DNA of 64,000 bases from an uncultured Paracoccaceae bacterium. Its GTDB lineage: Bacteria > Pseudomonadota > Alphaproteobacteria > Rhodobacterales > Rhodobacteraceae. This document shows, piece by piece, positions 19,373-30,177 of this stretch. The notes beneath the pieces were generated by a model. It had not been told where the DNA came from, did no database searches, and saw only the letters and a list, made by a program, of their open reading frames with translations. The stretch lies in the NCBI GenBank assembly GCA_905182165.1, contig CAJJAK010000006.1:186001-250000 (forward strand), written 5' to 3'. The translations under genes and the position numbers were made by a program. Each line of letters opens with the position of its first letter. Positions within the stretch are counted from its first letter, which is position 1.

Positions 19373-20449
19373 ATGAGCCAATTAAAAAGAAATGTTTTGG
19401 AAGTTCTAAAAGGAATCTCTCTACCTGGTGGTGGAAACTTAGAGTCTTTAGACATGATCAGAGCACTCACTATTTCCAATGGTGAGGTTAGTTTCGTAAT
19501 TGAGGTTGATGCTTCTAAAGTAAAGAATTTTGAGGCAGTAACAAACCTAGCTCGAAAAGAAATAGAAAAATTAGAGAATATTAATAAAGTATCTATTGTT
19601 TTAACATCGCACAATAAAACAGCTGAGAATATTAAAGGCGATCCTCCAAAATTAGTTATTGGAGGGCATCCAAAACCTCAAGACACTATGAAACCAGTTG
19701 AAGGTGTTGATAGAATTATCGCAATTGCATCTGGTAAAGGTGGAGTGGGTAAATCAACTCTTTCTAGTAATTTAGCAGTAGCATTGGCTAAAAAAGGACG
19801 CCGTGTTGGTCTTTTGGATGCAGATATTTACGGTCCTTCGCAACCCAGAATGATGGGTGTGAGCACCCGTCCTTCCTCCCCAGATGGAAAAACTATCATA
19901 CCAATATTAGCACATGGTGTGACAATGATGTCTATTGGATTGATGTTGGAGGAAGATCAGGCAGTTGTTTGGCGTGGCCCAATGCTAATGGGAGCTCTCC
20001 AACAAATGTTGGGACAGGTTGAATGGGGACGTTTAGATGTCTTGATCATCGATTTGCCGCCTGGCACTGGTGATGTGCAGCTGACCTTAGCACAAAAAAC
20101 TAAAGTGACTGGAGCTATTATTGTATCAACACCGCAAGACATCGCATTATTGGATGCTCGAAAAGCATTAAATATGTTTGAGAAAACAAAAACTCCAGTT
20201 TTAGGAATGATTGAGAATATGTCGTCTTATATTTGCCCTTCTTGTGGGGCCAGAGAAGATTTATTTGGTCACGGGGGTGTTAGACATGAAGCAGAAGATA
20301 CTCAAGTTCCTTTTTTAGGTGAAATTCCTTTAGTGCAAAGTATTCGAGAGTCTTCTGATAAGGGTGAACCGATAGCTTTGTCGGAAGATCCAGCTGGATT
20401 AGCTTATAAAGTACTTGCTGATAAGCTTATCACTGAGGGAATGGCTTAG
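19373..20449 (+). CDS. mrp: Mrp/NBP35 family iron-sulfur cluster carrier ATPase
   Basis: A 358-residue ApbC/Mrp protein that carries [4Fe-4S] clusters to apoproteins. The N-terminal DUF59-like domain (1-90) is followed by the deviant Walker A motif [10 protein letters not shown] near residue 120, [39 protein letters not shown] and the cluster-binding CPSC in [10 protein letters not shown] 19373 is the first in-frame ATG. It is monocistronic: the DUF1127 gene is divergent and the dcw leader follows. It is intact. Confidence 0.94.
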   Translation: MSQLKRNVLEVLKGISLPGGGNLESLDMIRALTISNGEVSFVIEVDASKVKNFEAVTNLARKEIEKLENINKVSIVLTSHNKTAENIKGDPPKLVIGGHPKPQDTMKPVEGVDRIIAIASGKGGVGKSTLSSNLAVALAKKGRRVGLLDADIYGPSQPRMMGVSTRPSSPDGKTIIPILAHGVTMMSIGLMLEEDQAVVWRGPMLMGALQQMLGQVEWGRLDVLIIDLPPGTGDVQLTLAQKTKVTGAIIVSTPQDIALLDARKALNMFEKTKTPVLGMIENMSSYICPSCGAREDLFGHGGVRHEAEDTQVPFLGEIPLVQSIRESSDKGEPIALSEDPAGLAYKVLADKLITEGMA

Positions 20450-20734
20450 ATTGTTATTTTCCCACACTAACGAATCAGTTTTATAATACATTTTGAATTT
20501 AACAATATTATGAATAGTGTTCATTTTTTGTTCTATATGGTTTGATTTTTAAAAATAATTGTTGGATTTTTATTATTTTTAATTTAAATACTACATCTTG
20601 TGTATTTGAGAAGATCATCATCTATATAGGCTAAGTTTGCTTATTTTATGACCTCTGAGATACTTTGCCATTCATTATTTTCAAGTTTATTAAAAAAACA
20701 ATTGATTTCCATAATTCCCATGTCATCCCTATAG
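20450..20734. other. AT-rich gap between mrp and the dcw leader
   Basis: No gene and no clear terminator were found. It should contain the promoter of the dcw leader, but no pair of hexamers at good spacing stands out; TTGATT at 20702-20707 is the best -35 candidate and lacks a well-placed partner. Confidence 0.3.
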
Positions 20735-20940
20735 GTACGATAAATACGGGACGCTTAAGAGGGCATAAAGATCCTCACGCAAAGTCAGGTTTCATACGGG
20801 CCCCGCTTAATTGTCGTTGATGGTTTGATAGATGCGCGAGCAGACACCCCCCCCAGGTGGCGACATATCAGACCGGTCCAAATGGGCGAATGCGGCGGAT
20901 CGAGCTTCGGCAGCAGCACGATCCGCCGTCACTCATTTAA
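20735..20940 (+). ncRNA. UpsM-like structured 5' leader RNA upstream of mraZ
   Basis: This 200-bp stretch is markedly GC-rich in an otherwise AT-rich window, has no coding frame, and sits directly upstream of mraZ. It includes a run of eight C (20847-20854), palindromic GACCGGTC (20871-20878) and a strong hairpin: CGGCGGATCG (20893-20902) pairs with CGATCCGCCG (20919-20928), capped by an inner GC-UUCG-GC loop and enclosed by AAATG/CATTT (20880-20884 with 20934-20938). In Rhodobacter sphaeroides the dcw cluster is preceded by an unusually long leader that yields the abundant sRNA UpsM, described as conserved in the family. Position, size and composition fit that element. I identify it by synteny and structure, not by aligned sequence. 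Confidence 0.6.
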
Positions 20941-20965
20941 GGGCTAAGAAGATTGGAAAAACCGA

Positions 20966-21466
20966 ATGAGTAGAAGATTTAGAGGTGAAAGCATACATAA
21001 AGTGGATGGTAAGGGTCGTGTCTCTATACCTGCAGCTTTTCGGCGTGTTTTAGAAGAACATGATCCTGATTATGCCCTGGGTTTAAATCCTAATTTAATA
21101 ATCGTTTATGGAAATATAAACCGTAAATTTTTAGAGGGCTTTAGTATAGCTTCAATGAACGAAGTTGACGAAAAGATTGCTGCTTTGCCAAGAGGGTCAA
21201 AAGCTAGAAGGATGCTTGAACGAATGTTTTCCGGTCAAGCACTGCATACAAATATCGATGAAACTGGCCGTCTGGTTTTACCTCAAAAGATCCGAGAGAA
21301 AATTGGAATTATTAATGATGCTGTATTTGTTGCTTCTGGAGATACATTTCAAATATGGCAACCTGATGCATATGCAGAACATGAGGCTAAAATAGACCTT
21401 TGGTACGACGACAAAGAAAATGATTTTGATCCATTGTTTTTGTTAGAAGGTGAAGGCCTTGACTAA
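20966..21466 (+). CDS. mraZ: transcriptional regulator MraZ
   Basis: MraZ is a ring-forming DNA-binding protein with two SpoVT/AbrB-like domains that controls the dcw cluster. The 166-residue protein starts MSRRFRGESIHKVDGKGRVS, with domain 1 at 5-50 and domain 2 near 85-130 (NIDETGRLVLPQKIREKIGI). ATG 20966 is the first gene after the GC-rich leader. Its TAA overlaps the rsmH ATG (TAATG). It heads the division and cell wall cluster, as in most bacteria, and is intact. Confidence 0.95.
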   Translation: MSRRFRGESIHKVDGKGRVSIPAAFRRVLEEHDPDYALGLNPNLIIVYGNINRKFLEGFSIASMNEVDEKIAALPRGSKARRMLERMFSGQALHTNIDETGRLVLPQKIREKIGIINDAVFVASGDTFQIWQPDAYAEHEAKIDLWYDDKENDFDPLFLLEGEGLD

Positions 21467-22428
21467 TGAGTAATGTGGACCTTCAGGACCAAACTGAATA
21501 TTCACGACACATCCCAGTTTTATTAAATACATTTTTAGAGAATTTGGAACCTATTTCAGGTGTTTGGATTGATGGCACATTTGGTGACGGTGGTTATAGC
21601 AGGGCATTATTGGACACCAAAATTTCCAATTTAATCGCCATTGATCGAGATCCAAATGTCAATAAAACAGCAGAGACATGGACATCAAAATATCCTTCAA
21701 GGTTCCAATTTACTTTAGGAGAATTTAGTAAATTAGATGTTATCGCAAATAATCAAGGTTTTGAATCTGTTGATGGTATCATATTGGATCTGGGCGTTAG
21801 TTCTATGCAAATTGATCAAGCACAACGCGGTTTTTCTTTTCAAAAAAAAGGTCCACTTGATATGAGGATGAGTGGGGCTGGGGTTTCTGCTTATGACATA
21901 GTAAATGATTATGCAGAGAATGACTTAGCTAATATAATCTATACTTTTGGCGAAGAACGGTTGTCTCGTCGTATTGCTAGTGCAATCGTAAGGGAGCGTT
22001 CCAAAAGTTTAATAGATTCTACTGATAAATTAGCAAGCGTTATTACTAAATGTATAAGATCGCCAAAATATGGAAAAACACATCCAGCGACTAAGACATT
22101 TCAGGCACTAAGAATCTACATAAATAATGAGTTACAAGAATTGATAGACGGTTTGGAGGCAGCAGAGCGTATTTTATCTCCAAATGGTATGTTAGCTGTA
22201 ATTACTTTTCATTCACTTGAAGACAGGATCGTCAAAAGGTTTATTCAATTGCGTTCAGGAGACTCCCCTAAAGGCAATCGTTACCAACCATTGCAACCAC
22301 AAGAAGTGGCAAGCTTTCAGAAAGTTACTAAAAAAGCGTTAGTGGCAAAAGATAGTGAAATAAGTTTTAATCCACGTGCAAGATCAGCAAAATTACGGAA
22401 TGCAAAAAAAATTAAATTTAATCGATAG
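21466..22428 (+). CDS. rsmH: 16S rRNA (cytosine(1402)-N(4))-methyltransferase RsmH
   Basis: RsmH (MraW) methylates N4 of C1402 in the 16S rRNA decoding centre. The 320-residue protein has the start HIPVLLNTFLENL, SAM motif GTFGDGGYSRALL, DGIILDLGVSSMQID, GFSFQKKGPLDMRM, HPATKTFQALRIYIN and ITFHSLEDRIVKRF, all family hallmarks. ATG 21466 overlaps the mraZ stop. It is intact. Confidence 0.96.
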   Translation: MSNVDLQDQTEYSRHIPVLLNTFLENLEPISGVWIDGTFGDGGYSRALLDTKISNLIAIDRDPNVNKTAETWTSKYPSRFQFTLGEFSKLDVIANNQGFESVDGIILDLGVSSMQIDQAQRGFSFQKKGPLDMRMSGAGVSAYDIVNDYAENDLANIIYTFGEERLSRRIASAIVRERSKSLIDSTDKLASVITKCIRSPKYGKTHPATKTFQALRIYINNELQELIDGLEAAERILSPNGMLAVITFHSLEDRIVKRFIQLRSGDSPKGNRYQPLQPQEVASFQKVTKKALVAKDSEISFNPRARSAKLRNAKKIKFNR

Positions 22429-22484
22429 CCTAAGCCAAGAACTAAATTCGGATTACCATTTCTTAATTTAGAAGCCACAAATAA

Positions 22485-22847
22485 ATGAAAAATTTAATAT
22501 ATTTCCTTACTACTATCGCAGTAATTTCTCTGGCATTCTGGGCTTATCAAGAGAGCTTTCAAGCTAAATCAGCATTAAAGAATATAAAAACTATTAATCG
22601 TGATATTAAAAAATCTCAAGAGAAACTTAGTGTTTTGAGGACAGAATGGGCTTATTTGAATAGACCTGACAGGTTGCGAGCATTAGCAGATATGAATTTT
22701 GAGAAATTAATGTTGATTGAATTAAACACCAAACATTTTGAGAGTATTCAAAATTTTGAACTTAAAGCTCATTATAATTTAAAAAAAATATCCCATAATG
22801 ATGAAAACATCAGTCAAACTTTAAAACAGAATGATAGTAACGAATGA
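22485..22847 (+). CDS. ftsL: cell division protein FtsL
   Basis: FtsL is a bitopic divisome protein that joins FtsB and FtsQ and activates FtsW/FtsI. The 120-residue product has one membrane helix (residues 4-20), then a periplasmic coiled coil that includes LSVLRTEWAYLNRPDRLRAL, the alphaproteobacterial FtsL signature. The gene lies 56 bp after rsmH, and its TGA overlaps the ftsI ATG (ATGA). Sequence identity in FtsL is always low, so the call relies on this motif and on position. Confidence 0.88.
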   Translation: MKNLIYFLTTIAVISLAFWAYQESFQAKSALKNIKTINRDIKKSQEKLSVLRTEWAYLNRPDRLRALADMNFEKLMLIELNTKHFESIQNFELKAHYNLKKISHNDENISQTLKQNDSNE

Positions 22848-24625
22848 CCCGCAGACCTTTACGACCAATTAGCCAAATAATTTCTGCCCGTAAAAATGGA
22901 CAGAATCCAGACCATATTGAAAGAGAAAATATTCGCCAACGACATGAATCCAAAAAGTTACAAGGATTAGAAGTGAAAGCCGATTATTAGTATTAATAGG
23001 ATTTTTCTTTGTGTCATTTTTAGCCATTGGATTGAAAATGGGGATGCTTTCAATGATTACGCCTGCTGAACCAATTTCCTCAACCCAAATATTGCAAACA
23101 CTTACAAAAAGGGCTGATATCCTTGATAGAAATGGCTCTATATTAGCTACAAACTTAATTACAAATGCACTTTATGCTAAACCTAATTTAATGATTGACA
23201 AACAGACTGCGGCAAAGGAATTAGTTAAAATTTTTCCAGATTTAAAGTTATTGAATCTTATAAACCAATTTGAAGGTACCTAAAAAGTTTATCTGGATTA
23301 AGCGCAAAATATCACCTGAGCAGATGCAAGCAGTACATGAATTGGGGGAACCTGGTCTAAAATTTGGTCCGCGAGAAATGCGACTTTACCCAAATGGTCG
23401 ATTGGCTGCACATGTTTTAGGTGGAGTAAGATATGGAAGACAGAGCGTACACTCTGCAGAATTGGTTGGATCTGCCGGTGTGGAACTACAATTTGATAAA
23501 TTTTTGCAAGATGAATTGGGTAGTGGAGATCCTTTAATTTTGTCCTTAGATTTAGGTGTGCAGAGTGCAATTGGGCATGTGCTTCAAGGTGGGATGCAGT
23601 TAATGAACGCAAAGGGTGCTGCGGCGATACTAATGGATATTCATTCAGGTGAGATAATATCCATGGTATCTTTGCCGGATTTTGATCCAAATGACAGAGT
23701 ACAGAAAGCATCTAAAAAGAACGGTTCACAAAGTTCATTATTTAATAAAGCTGTGCAAGGTCGTTATGAGCTTGGTTCAGTCTTCAAAGTATTTACGGCA
23801 GCAATGGCTTTGGAAGATGGTATTGTAAATCAAAATACTCTTGTCGATACATCTAGCCCAATTATTTGGGGTAAGCACAGAATAAGCAATTACCACCGTT
23901 TGCCTGAGGAGTTATCATTTACCGATGTGATCGTTAAGAGTTCTAACACCGGCACTTCCAGATTAGCCAAAGAATTGGGTGGGGTGCGTCAGAAAGAATT
24001 TTTAACAAATTTAGGATTTTTTGAAAGCACAGGGATTGAACTGGTAGAAGGTAAACAAATCACCTCTCAATATCCTTCTAATTGGAGTGAAATATCTACA
24101 ATGACGATTTCTTATGGTCATGGTATTTCATCTAGCCCTTTGCATCTAGCAGCAGCTTTTGCTTCGGTATTAAATGGAGGTTTAAAGGTAAATCCAACTT
24201 TATTGAAGCGCAATGGTACTGATAAAATTAGAAAACGGGTCATTAGATCTGATGTTTCGCAAACGTTGATAAACATATTATATCAGGTGGTAGAGCGAGG
24301 TACGGCTAGTGCTGCAAGAGTTCATGGTTATTCTGTTGCAGGTAAAACTGGTACAGCAAAAAAAGTTAAACCAACTGGAGGGTACTATAATAAAAAGAAT
24401 ATCACGACCTTCGCATCTGTATTTCCTGCTGAGGCTCCCAAATATGTCCTTTTGGTGACTTTAGACGAGCCTGTGGTTCTAACTGGGTTAAAATCTAGAA
24501 GAACTGCTGGATGGACTGCAGCGCCAATATCATCTGAAATTATCTATCGTGCTGCGCCTTTATTAGGGGTTCGGCCTAATTTGCAAAACAAAATAAATGA
24601 TGGTTTATTGTTGGTGGGTAATTAA
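22844..24625 (+). CDS. ftsI: peptidoglycan transpeptidase FtsI (PBP3), frameshifted twice
   Basis: FtsI cross-links septal peptidoglycan. ATG 22844 begins MTRRPLRPISQIISARKNG, a basic cytoplasmic tail that meets a stop near 22990. The next frame carries the membrane helix (FVSFLAIGLKMG) and part of the PBP dimerisation domain, and breaks again near 23280. The third frame holds the transpeptidase domain: SVFK (the SxxK serine) in ELGSVFKVFTA, SSNTG (SxN) and GKTGTAKK (KTG). The summed length of about 594 residues is normal. The catalytic motifs are complete, so this gene should be functional and the breaks are probably errors. Confidence 0.93.
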
Positions 24626-24634
24626 GGGATTTTT

Positions 24635-26126
24635 GTGTCATCAGAGAATAAAAAATTATTTACTCTTAAAGAGCTTGATTTAATTTCCAGTGATGTTGAA
24701 GATGTCGAAATATCTGGAATTGCAGTAGATAGTCAAAGGATTAAGTTTGGCGACTTGTTCGTTGCCATGCAGGGATCATCACAACATGGTGCGGATTATC
24801 TTTCTCAAGCTATACAAAATGGTGCTCATGCAGTCTTAACAGATAAAAAAGGCTACAAAATTATTTGTGAAACCATAGGTGTCTGTGGAATACCTGTTAT
24901 TGTCTTACCAGAGCTGAGACTATTATTGTCTAAGTTGGCAAACAAATTTTGGGATAAACAACCAGAAGTGATGGTTGCTGTAACAGGCACTAATGGGAAA
25001 ACATCGGTTGCAAATTTTACTCGTCAAATTTGGACCGGTTTAGGATTTAGTTCTGTTAGTATTGGAACAATTGGAGTTGAAGGAGATTATAGCGCAAGTG
25101 TTCAACATACTACGCCAGAACCATTGGCTTTACATAGTTTGCTAAATAATTTGTCAAAAAAAGGGATTTCACATTGTGCTATGGAAGCATCCTCTCACTA
25201 TTGAAATAATTCATGCTTTTGCTATTTTAAAGAAAGCTGCTGCTTTTACAAATTTTTCACATGATCATTTGGACTATCATTTAAATTTTGAAGAATATTT
25301 TGAAGCAAAAATGAGTTTGTTTGAACGAGTTTTAGAGGATAATGGCACTGCGGTTATTTACTCCGATGATGACAAAAGCTCAGAGGTTAAACGTCGCTCT
25401 GAAAAACGTGGATTAAAAACTTTTACGGTAGGCAAAGATGAAGAAAATGATTTAATCATTTTAAAAATTAAATCTGATGAGACAGGACAAACAATTAGAT
25501 GTAAATTTGGTAACTCTGTATATCAATCTCGAATAGGATTGGTTGGCTCTTTTCAAACTCAAAATGTTCTTTTAGCGATTGGGTTCACGATAGTTTGTGG
25601 TGCTGACATTGGTGATGTATTTAATCTTTTACCAAAACTTTTATCAGTGCCTGGTAGGATGCAATTGGCAGGAGTGCGCCTTAATGGAGCTCCCGTGTTT
25701 GTCGATTATGCTCATACCCCAGATGCCTTGAAAACAGCACTGAAATCCTTGCGACCACATGTTATGGGTCGCTTAATTGTAGTATTTGGTGCGGGTGGTG
25801 ATCGAGATAAAGGGAAAAGAGAGATTATGGGTCGTATAGCAGATAATTATGCTGATATGACTTTTGTAACGGACGATAATCCACGTGGTGAAAATCCTGG
25901 TAAGATTCGAAAGGCTATTTTAATGGGTTGTAAAGGAGGGATAGAGGTTGGAGATCGCGCCAAAGCTATCTTAATTAGTATAGAAAAGCTCAAGCAGGGA
26001 GATGCTCTCTTGATTGCGGGAAAGGGTCATGAAGTTACTCAAATAATTGGTGATACCATTTTTCCTTTTAACGATGTGGAGCAAGCTAGTATGGCTATTG
26101 AAGTATTAGAAAATGGTCCAGTATAA
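24635..26126 (+). CDS. murE: UDP-MurNAc-tripeptide synthetase MurE (meso-DAP adding), frameshifted
   Basis: MurE adds the third residue of the stem peptide. The first part has DSQRIKFGDLFVAMQG, the ATP site VTGTNGKTS near residue 115 and TTPEPLALH, then breaks near 25200 after MEASSH. The next frame resumes AAAFTNFSHDHLDYH, then VDYAHTPDAL, and VTDDNPRGENP. DNPR is the signature for meso-diaminopimelate, so the peptidoglycan is of the usual Gram-negative type. GTG 24635 is the start, nine bases after ftsI. Combined length is about 497 residues. Confidence 0.95.
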
Positions 26127-27563
26127 ATGCCACTTTGGACTTCAACAGAAATAAAAGAAGCAACTAGTGGCGAAGTGATAGGAGACTGGCATGTAGATGG
26201 AGTTTCAATTGATACTAGATCAATTGTTAAGGGCGATTTATTTGTTGCCTTGAACGACAAGAGAGATGGGCATGATTTTGTTAAAGCTGCATTTGAAAAA
26301 GGAGCTAGTGCAGCTCTTGTTTCTCACATTCCTCTGGGGTTGGACAAGGATGCTGCATTAGTAATAGTTACTGATGTTGCAAAGGCATTAAAAAATATAG
26401 CTCAATTTGCGAGAAGGCGCTTTCATGGAAAGCTAATAGCCATAACAGGTTCTGTGGGTAAAACTTCTACGAAGGAAATGCTTAAAATTTCCCTAAAATC
26501 TCAAGGACGGACACACGCTTCTGTTAAAAGCTACAATAATCATTGGGGAGTGCCTTTAACTCTCGCTCGAATGCCAGCTAACGCTGACTATGCTGTTATA
26601 GAGCTAGGAATGAACCAAAGTGGTGAAATCAGAGAACATAGTTTGTTATCGAAACCAAACGTGGCCATAATTACTTCGGTATCGAAGGCTCACATGCAAT
26701 TTTTTAAGGATTTGTCTGAAATAACGTTGGCCAAATCGGAAATATTTGATGGATTAGCAAAAGATGGCGTTGCAATTGTAAATTCTGATATTGAGCATTT
26801 ATCTATTATTGAGAGAACTTATAAAAAAAATTGTGATGGATCGTTTATCACAATTGGAAGAAAGGCTGCTGATTGGTCCTTAAATGATATTCAAGTCAAC
26901 AATGATTCAATATGTGTAACAGCAAAGCACAATAATTTTAATTTTAATTTTAAATTAAATTCATTAGGCGAACATTTTGCTATAAATGCTTTAGCTACCC
27001 TGGCGGCAGTTAATATCGTGACTGGTAACTTTACTACCGCAATAAAGAGTCTGAATAGTTGGCGACCACCATCAGGGCGAGGAGAGCACATTATTGTTAA
27101 ACTAAATAATGGTAATCCAAATTTGTATTTTGATTTGATTGATGACTCTTATAATAGCAACCCAACCTCATTAAAAGCAGGTTTAATACTCTTAAGAAAT
27201 ATACACAATATGAGGAATATAACCAAAGAAGGTTCAGGAAAAAAAATAGCTATTTTAGGTGATATGTTGGAACTCGGTTCCGAAGAAATTGTTATTCATG
27301 AGGGAATATCAAATTGGCAAGAGGTTGAGGGAATTACAGATTTTTATTTGGTAGGGCCTCTAATGAAATGTTTACATGATGCTTTACCTGATGAGATTTC
27401 CAAAATGTGGTTTGAAAGTTCATCTGAAGTATCTTCTTTTATTATTAGTGCAGTGAGTTCAAATGATGTCATTTTAGTAAAAGGTTCCAAAAGTGTAAGG
27501 ATGATAGAGGTTGTAAATAAATTAAAAAATATTACTAGCTTGTGTTTACCTAAAGAATTTTAA
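26127..27563 (+). CDS. murF: UDP-MurNAc-pentapeptide synthetase MurF
   Basis: MurF adds D-Ala-D-Ala to the tripeptide precursor. The 478-residue protein has [14 protein letters not shown], the ATP motif [13 protein letters not shown] near residue 107, [28 protein letters not shown], and [16 protein letters not shown] 26127 directly follows the murE stop. No defects were seen. Confidence 0.96.
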   Translation: MPLWTSTEIKEATSGEVIGDWHVDGVSIDTRSIVKGDLFVALNDKRDGHDFVKAAFEKGASAALVSHIPLGLDKDAALVIVTDVAKALKNIAQFARRRFHGKLIAITGSVGKTSTKEMLKISLKSQGRTHASVKSYNNHWGVPLTLARMPANADYAVIELGMNQSGEIREHSLLSKPNVAIITSVSKAHMQFFKDLSEITLAKSEIFDGLAKDGVAIVNSDIEHLSIIERTYKKNCDGSFITIGRKAADWSLNDIQVNNDSICVTAKHNNFNFNFKLNSLGEHFAINALATLAAVNIVTGNFTTAIKSLNSWRPPSGRGEHIIVKLNNGNPNLYFDLIDDSYNSNPTSLKAGLILLRNIHNMRNITKEGSGKKIAILGDMLELGSEEIVIHEGISNWQEVEGITDFYLVGPLMKCLHDALPDEISKMWFESSSEVSSFIISAVSSNDVILVKGSKSVRMIEVVNKLKNITSLCLPKEF

Positions 27564-27576
27564 AAAGGATTTTAAT

Positions 27577-28662
27577 ATGTTTTACCAGTTGATAAATTTT
27601 TCTGATGGTGGTGATGTATTTAATTTATTTAGGTATATTACGTTTAGGTCTGGTGGGGCATTTTTTACAGCTTTACTTTTTGGGTTTATTTTTGGTCAAC
27701 CTTTAATTAATCTTTTAAGAAGGAAACAGGGTAAAGGCCAACCTATCAGAGAGGATGGTCCCGAAAGACATCTAATAGAAAAAATTGGCACCCCTACGAT
27801 GGGTGGTGTATTGATCCTTGGTGCTTTGGTTACATCAACGTTACTATGGGCAAAATTATCTAATCCTTATATCTGGATAGTCTTGTTTGTAACGATTTCC
27901 TTCGGTATTATTGGTTTTTTGGATGATTATCAAAAAGTAAAAAAACAGAATGTCAAAGGAATTTCGGGAGTGTTTAGATTTGGGGCTGGCCTATTGGTAG
28001 CTGCAGTTGGTGGGTTCGCGGCATCACAATGCCATCCAGAAGGACTACAAAATACCATAGCATTACCAATATTTAAGGATTTGTTGATTGATATAGGTAT
28101 TCTTTTTGTTCCTTTTGCAATGATAGTAATTGTCGGGGCAGCAAATTCAGTAAATTTAACGGATGGTTTAGATGGTTTGGCGATTATGCCTGTTATGATT
28201 GCAGGAGGTACTTTGGGAATTATTGCTTATGCTGTTGGTCGAACAGACTTTACCGAGTATTTAGATGTCCATTATGTGGCTGGAACTGGTGAAATATTGA
28301 TTTTTTGTTCGGCGTTAATAGGAGCAGGATTAGGTTTTCTTTGGTATAATGCTCCTCCAGCTGCTGTTTTCATGGGTGATACCGGGTCTTTAGCGCTCGG
28401 CGGTGGATTAGGAGCAATTGCTGTTTCTACAAAGCATGAATTAGTTTTAGCAATTGTTGGTGGTTTATTCGTCGTAGAGGCACTATCTGTCATAATCCAG
28501 GTTTTTTATTTTAAAGCGACTGGCAAGCGAGTATTCTTAATGGCACCAATCCACCATCATTTTGAAAAGAAGGGATGGGCAGAGAGTACAATAGTAATTC
28601 GATTCTGGATCATTTCAGTCATCTTAGCATTGATTGGTCTGGCAACACTTAAGATAAGATAA
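27577..28662 (+). CDS. mraY: phospho-MurNAc-pentapeptide transferase MraY
   Basis: MraY moves phospho-MurNAc-pentapeptide to undecaprenyl phosphate, forming lipid I in the inner membrane. The 361-residue protein has about ten membrane helices and the active-site loops [18 protein letters not shown] (the DD pair), [10 protein letters not shown] and [15 protein letters not shown] 27577 follows murF by 13 bases with AAAGGA ahead of it. It is intact. Confidence 0.97.
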   Translation: MFYQLINFSDGGDVFNLFRYITFRSGGAFFTALLFGFIFGQPLINLLRRKQGKGQPIREDGPERHLIEKIGTPTMGGVLILGALVTSTLLWAKLSNPYIWIVLFVTISFGIIGFLDDYQKVKKQNVKGISGVFRFGAGLLVAAVGGFAASQCHPEGLQNTIALPIFKDLLIDIGILFVPFAMIVIVGAANSVNLTDGLDGLAIMPVMIAGGTLGIIAYAVGRTDFTEYLDVHYVAGTGEILIFCSALIGAGLGFLWYNAPPAAVFMGDTGSLALGGGLGAIAVSTKHELVLAIVGGLFVVEALSVIIQVFYFKATGKRVFLMAPIHHHFEKKGWAESTIVIRFWIISVILALIGLATLKIR

Positions 28663-28682
28663 ATTTTAGAGGGATTTTCTAT

Positions 28683-30084
28683 TTGCTATCAATTGATTGT
28701 TACAAAGGACAAAAAGTAGCTATATTTGGCTTGGGTCGATCAGGCTTTTCATCTGCATTAGCTCTGAGGCGAGGTGGGGCAATTCCAGTATGTTGGGATG
28801 ACTCCAAAACTGCGCGAGATAATGCTCAAACTGCTGGTTTAATTATCGAAGATCTTAGAGTTTCAAAAACCTGGAATGAGTTTTCATTGTTATTATTGTC
28901 ACCGGGCATTCCTTATATCTACCCCCGAGTAAACCAAATTGTGGAGCAAGCCTGGAGACATCAGGTTCCAATTGATAACGATGTCAGTTTATTTTTTCAA
29001 AGTTATTCACAAGCATTTGATGATAAGGCCTCTGGCATGCCAAGGACCATCGCTGTGACTGGTTCAAATGGCAAATCTACCACAAGTACCTTAATTCATC
29101 ATATTTTAAATGGCTCTAATAGAAATGTTCAAATTGGCGGTAATATTGGCACGCCACTTTTTGACCTTAGTCCTGCTAATATAGTTGAAACTACTGTAAT
29201 GGAATTGAGCAGTTATCAAATTGAAGTTGCTAAATTGTTAATTCCAGATATTGCAGTTTTTTTAAATTTTAGTCCTGATCATTTGGATAGACACGGGGGC
29301 ATTGGTGGATATTTTTCTGCTAAAAGAAGATTATTTAGATCAAATCAAAATCAGATTTCAGTCGTTGGGGTGGATGAAAAAGAAGGCTTGGCAATCACTA
29401 GTGATTTGCGTTCTAGAAAAGGAAGTCAGGTAATAAAAATCTCAACAAAAATAAATTTAGCCCATGATGAACAGTCTGTTTTTTCTGATGGCAGAAATTT
29501 GTTTGAATGTAAGCGTTGTATTTTCTACTATTATTTAGCTATCCCAGCAAATTTAGCTGGCTTGCCTGCATTACCACAATCTTCAAAATATATGTGCAGC
29601 TTATGCAGTTTGTAGAGTTTTAGAAATTTCACCAGAAGATATTTTTATTGCGTTGAAAAGTTATAATGCGCTTCCTCATCGCACAGAGTTAATAGCAACT
29701 TTAAGTGGTGTTAAATTTATTAATGATAGCAAGGCTACAAATGCAACTAGTACTTTAAGCGCTTTAAATTCATTTTCTAATATTCACTGGATTGCTGGGG
29801 GGCGTGGAAAAGGTGACGGTATTACGTCGTTGATGGAGCATCTTGGCTCGGTAAAGAAAACTTATTTAATTGGCGAAAGTGCTTTAGACTTTTCTGTACA
29901 AATAAGTGGTTCACCTCAAAGTATTTTTCAAACTTTAGACGAAGCGCTTGCGGAGGCGTATAAAAATGCAATTCCTGGAGATACGGTATTATTATCTCCA
30001 GCAGCGGCTAGCTTTGATCAATATGCAAATTTTGAACAACGTGGCTTGCATTTTTCTAAATTGGTGAGCGAGCTAGAAATATAA
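28683..30084 (+). CDS. murD: UDP-MurNAc-alanine--D-glutamate ligase MurD, frameshifted twice
   Basis: MurD adds D-Glu to UDP-MurNAc-Ala. Visible are IFGLGRSGFSSALAL, AVTGSNGKSTTS near residue 120, GGNIGTPLFD, MELSSYQIE and FSPDHLDRHG. The frame is disturbed near 29520 (FECKR to the DLAIPANLAG region) and again near 29565, after which another frame reads NICAAYAVCRVLEISPEDIF, then ALPHRTELIATLSGVKFIND, SKATNA and GGRGKG. Combined length is about 467 residues. TTG 28683 is the start. The domains are complete. Confidence 0.94.
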
Positions 30085-30177
30085 TTTTTCTCTAGCGAAT
30101 TATTTTTTTTCACGTTAGAGTATGGTCAATAAAAAGTTGGACAAACCAACAAAGATTTTAGGCAGGCGGCAGCGCTT

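Noticed and set aside
20735..20940. RNase P RNA, tmRNA, 6S RNA or SRP RNA as identity of the GC-rich leader
   Set aside because: None of the conserved words of these RNAs (for example the GAGGAAAGUCC of RNase P or the GGAAGGAAGCAGCC of SRP) could be found, and the position before mraZ fits the dcw leader better.
20735..20940. Foreign insertion or chimeric junction before mraZ because of the GC jump
   Set aside because: It lies exactly between a promoter-sized gap and the mraZ start, has strong RNA structure and no transposase or end repeats; still worth checking with read depth.
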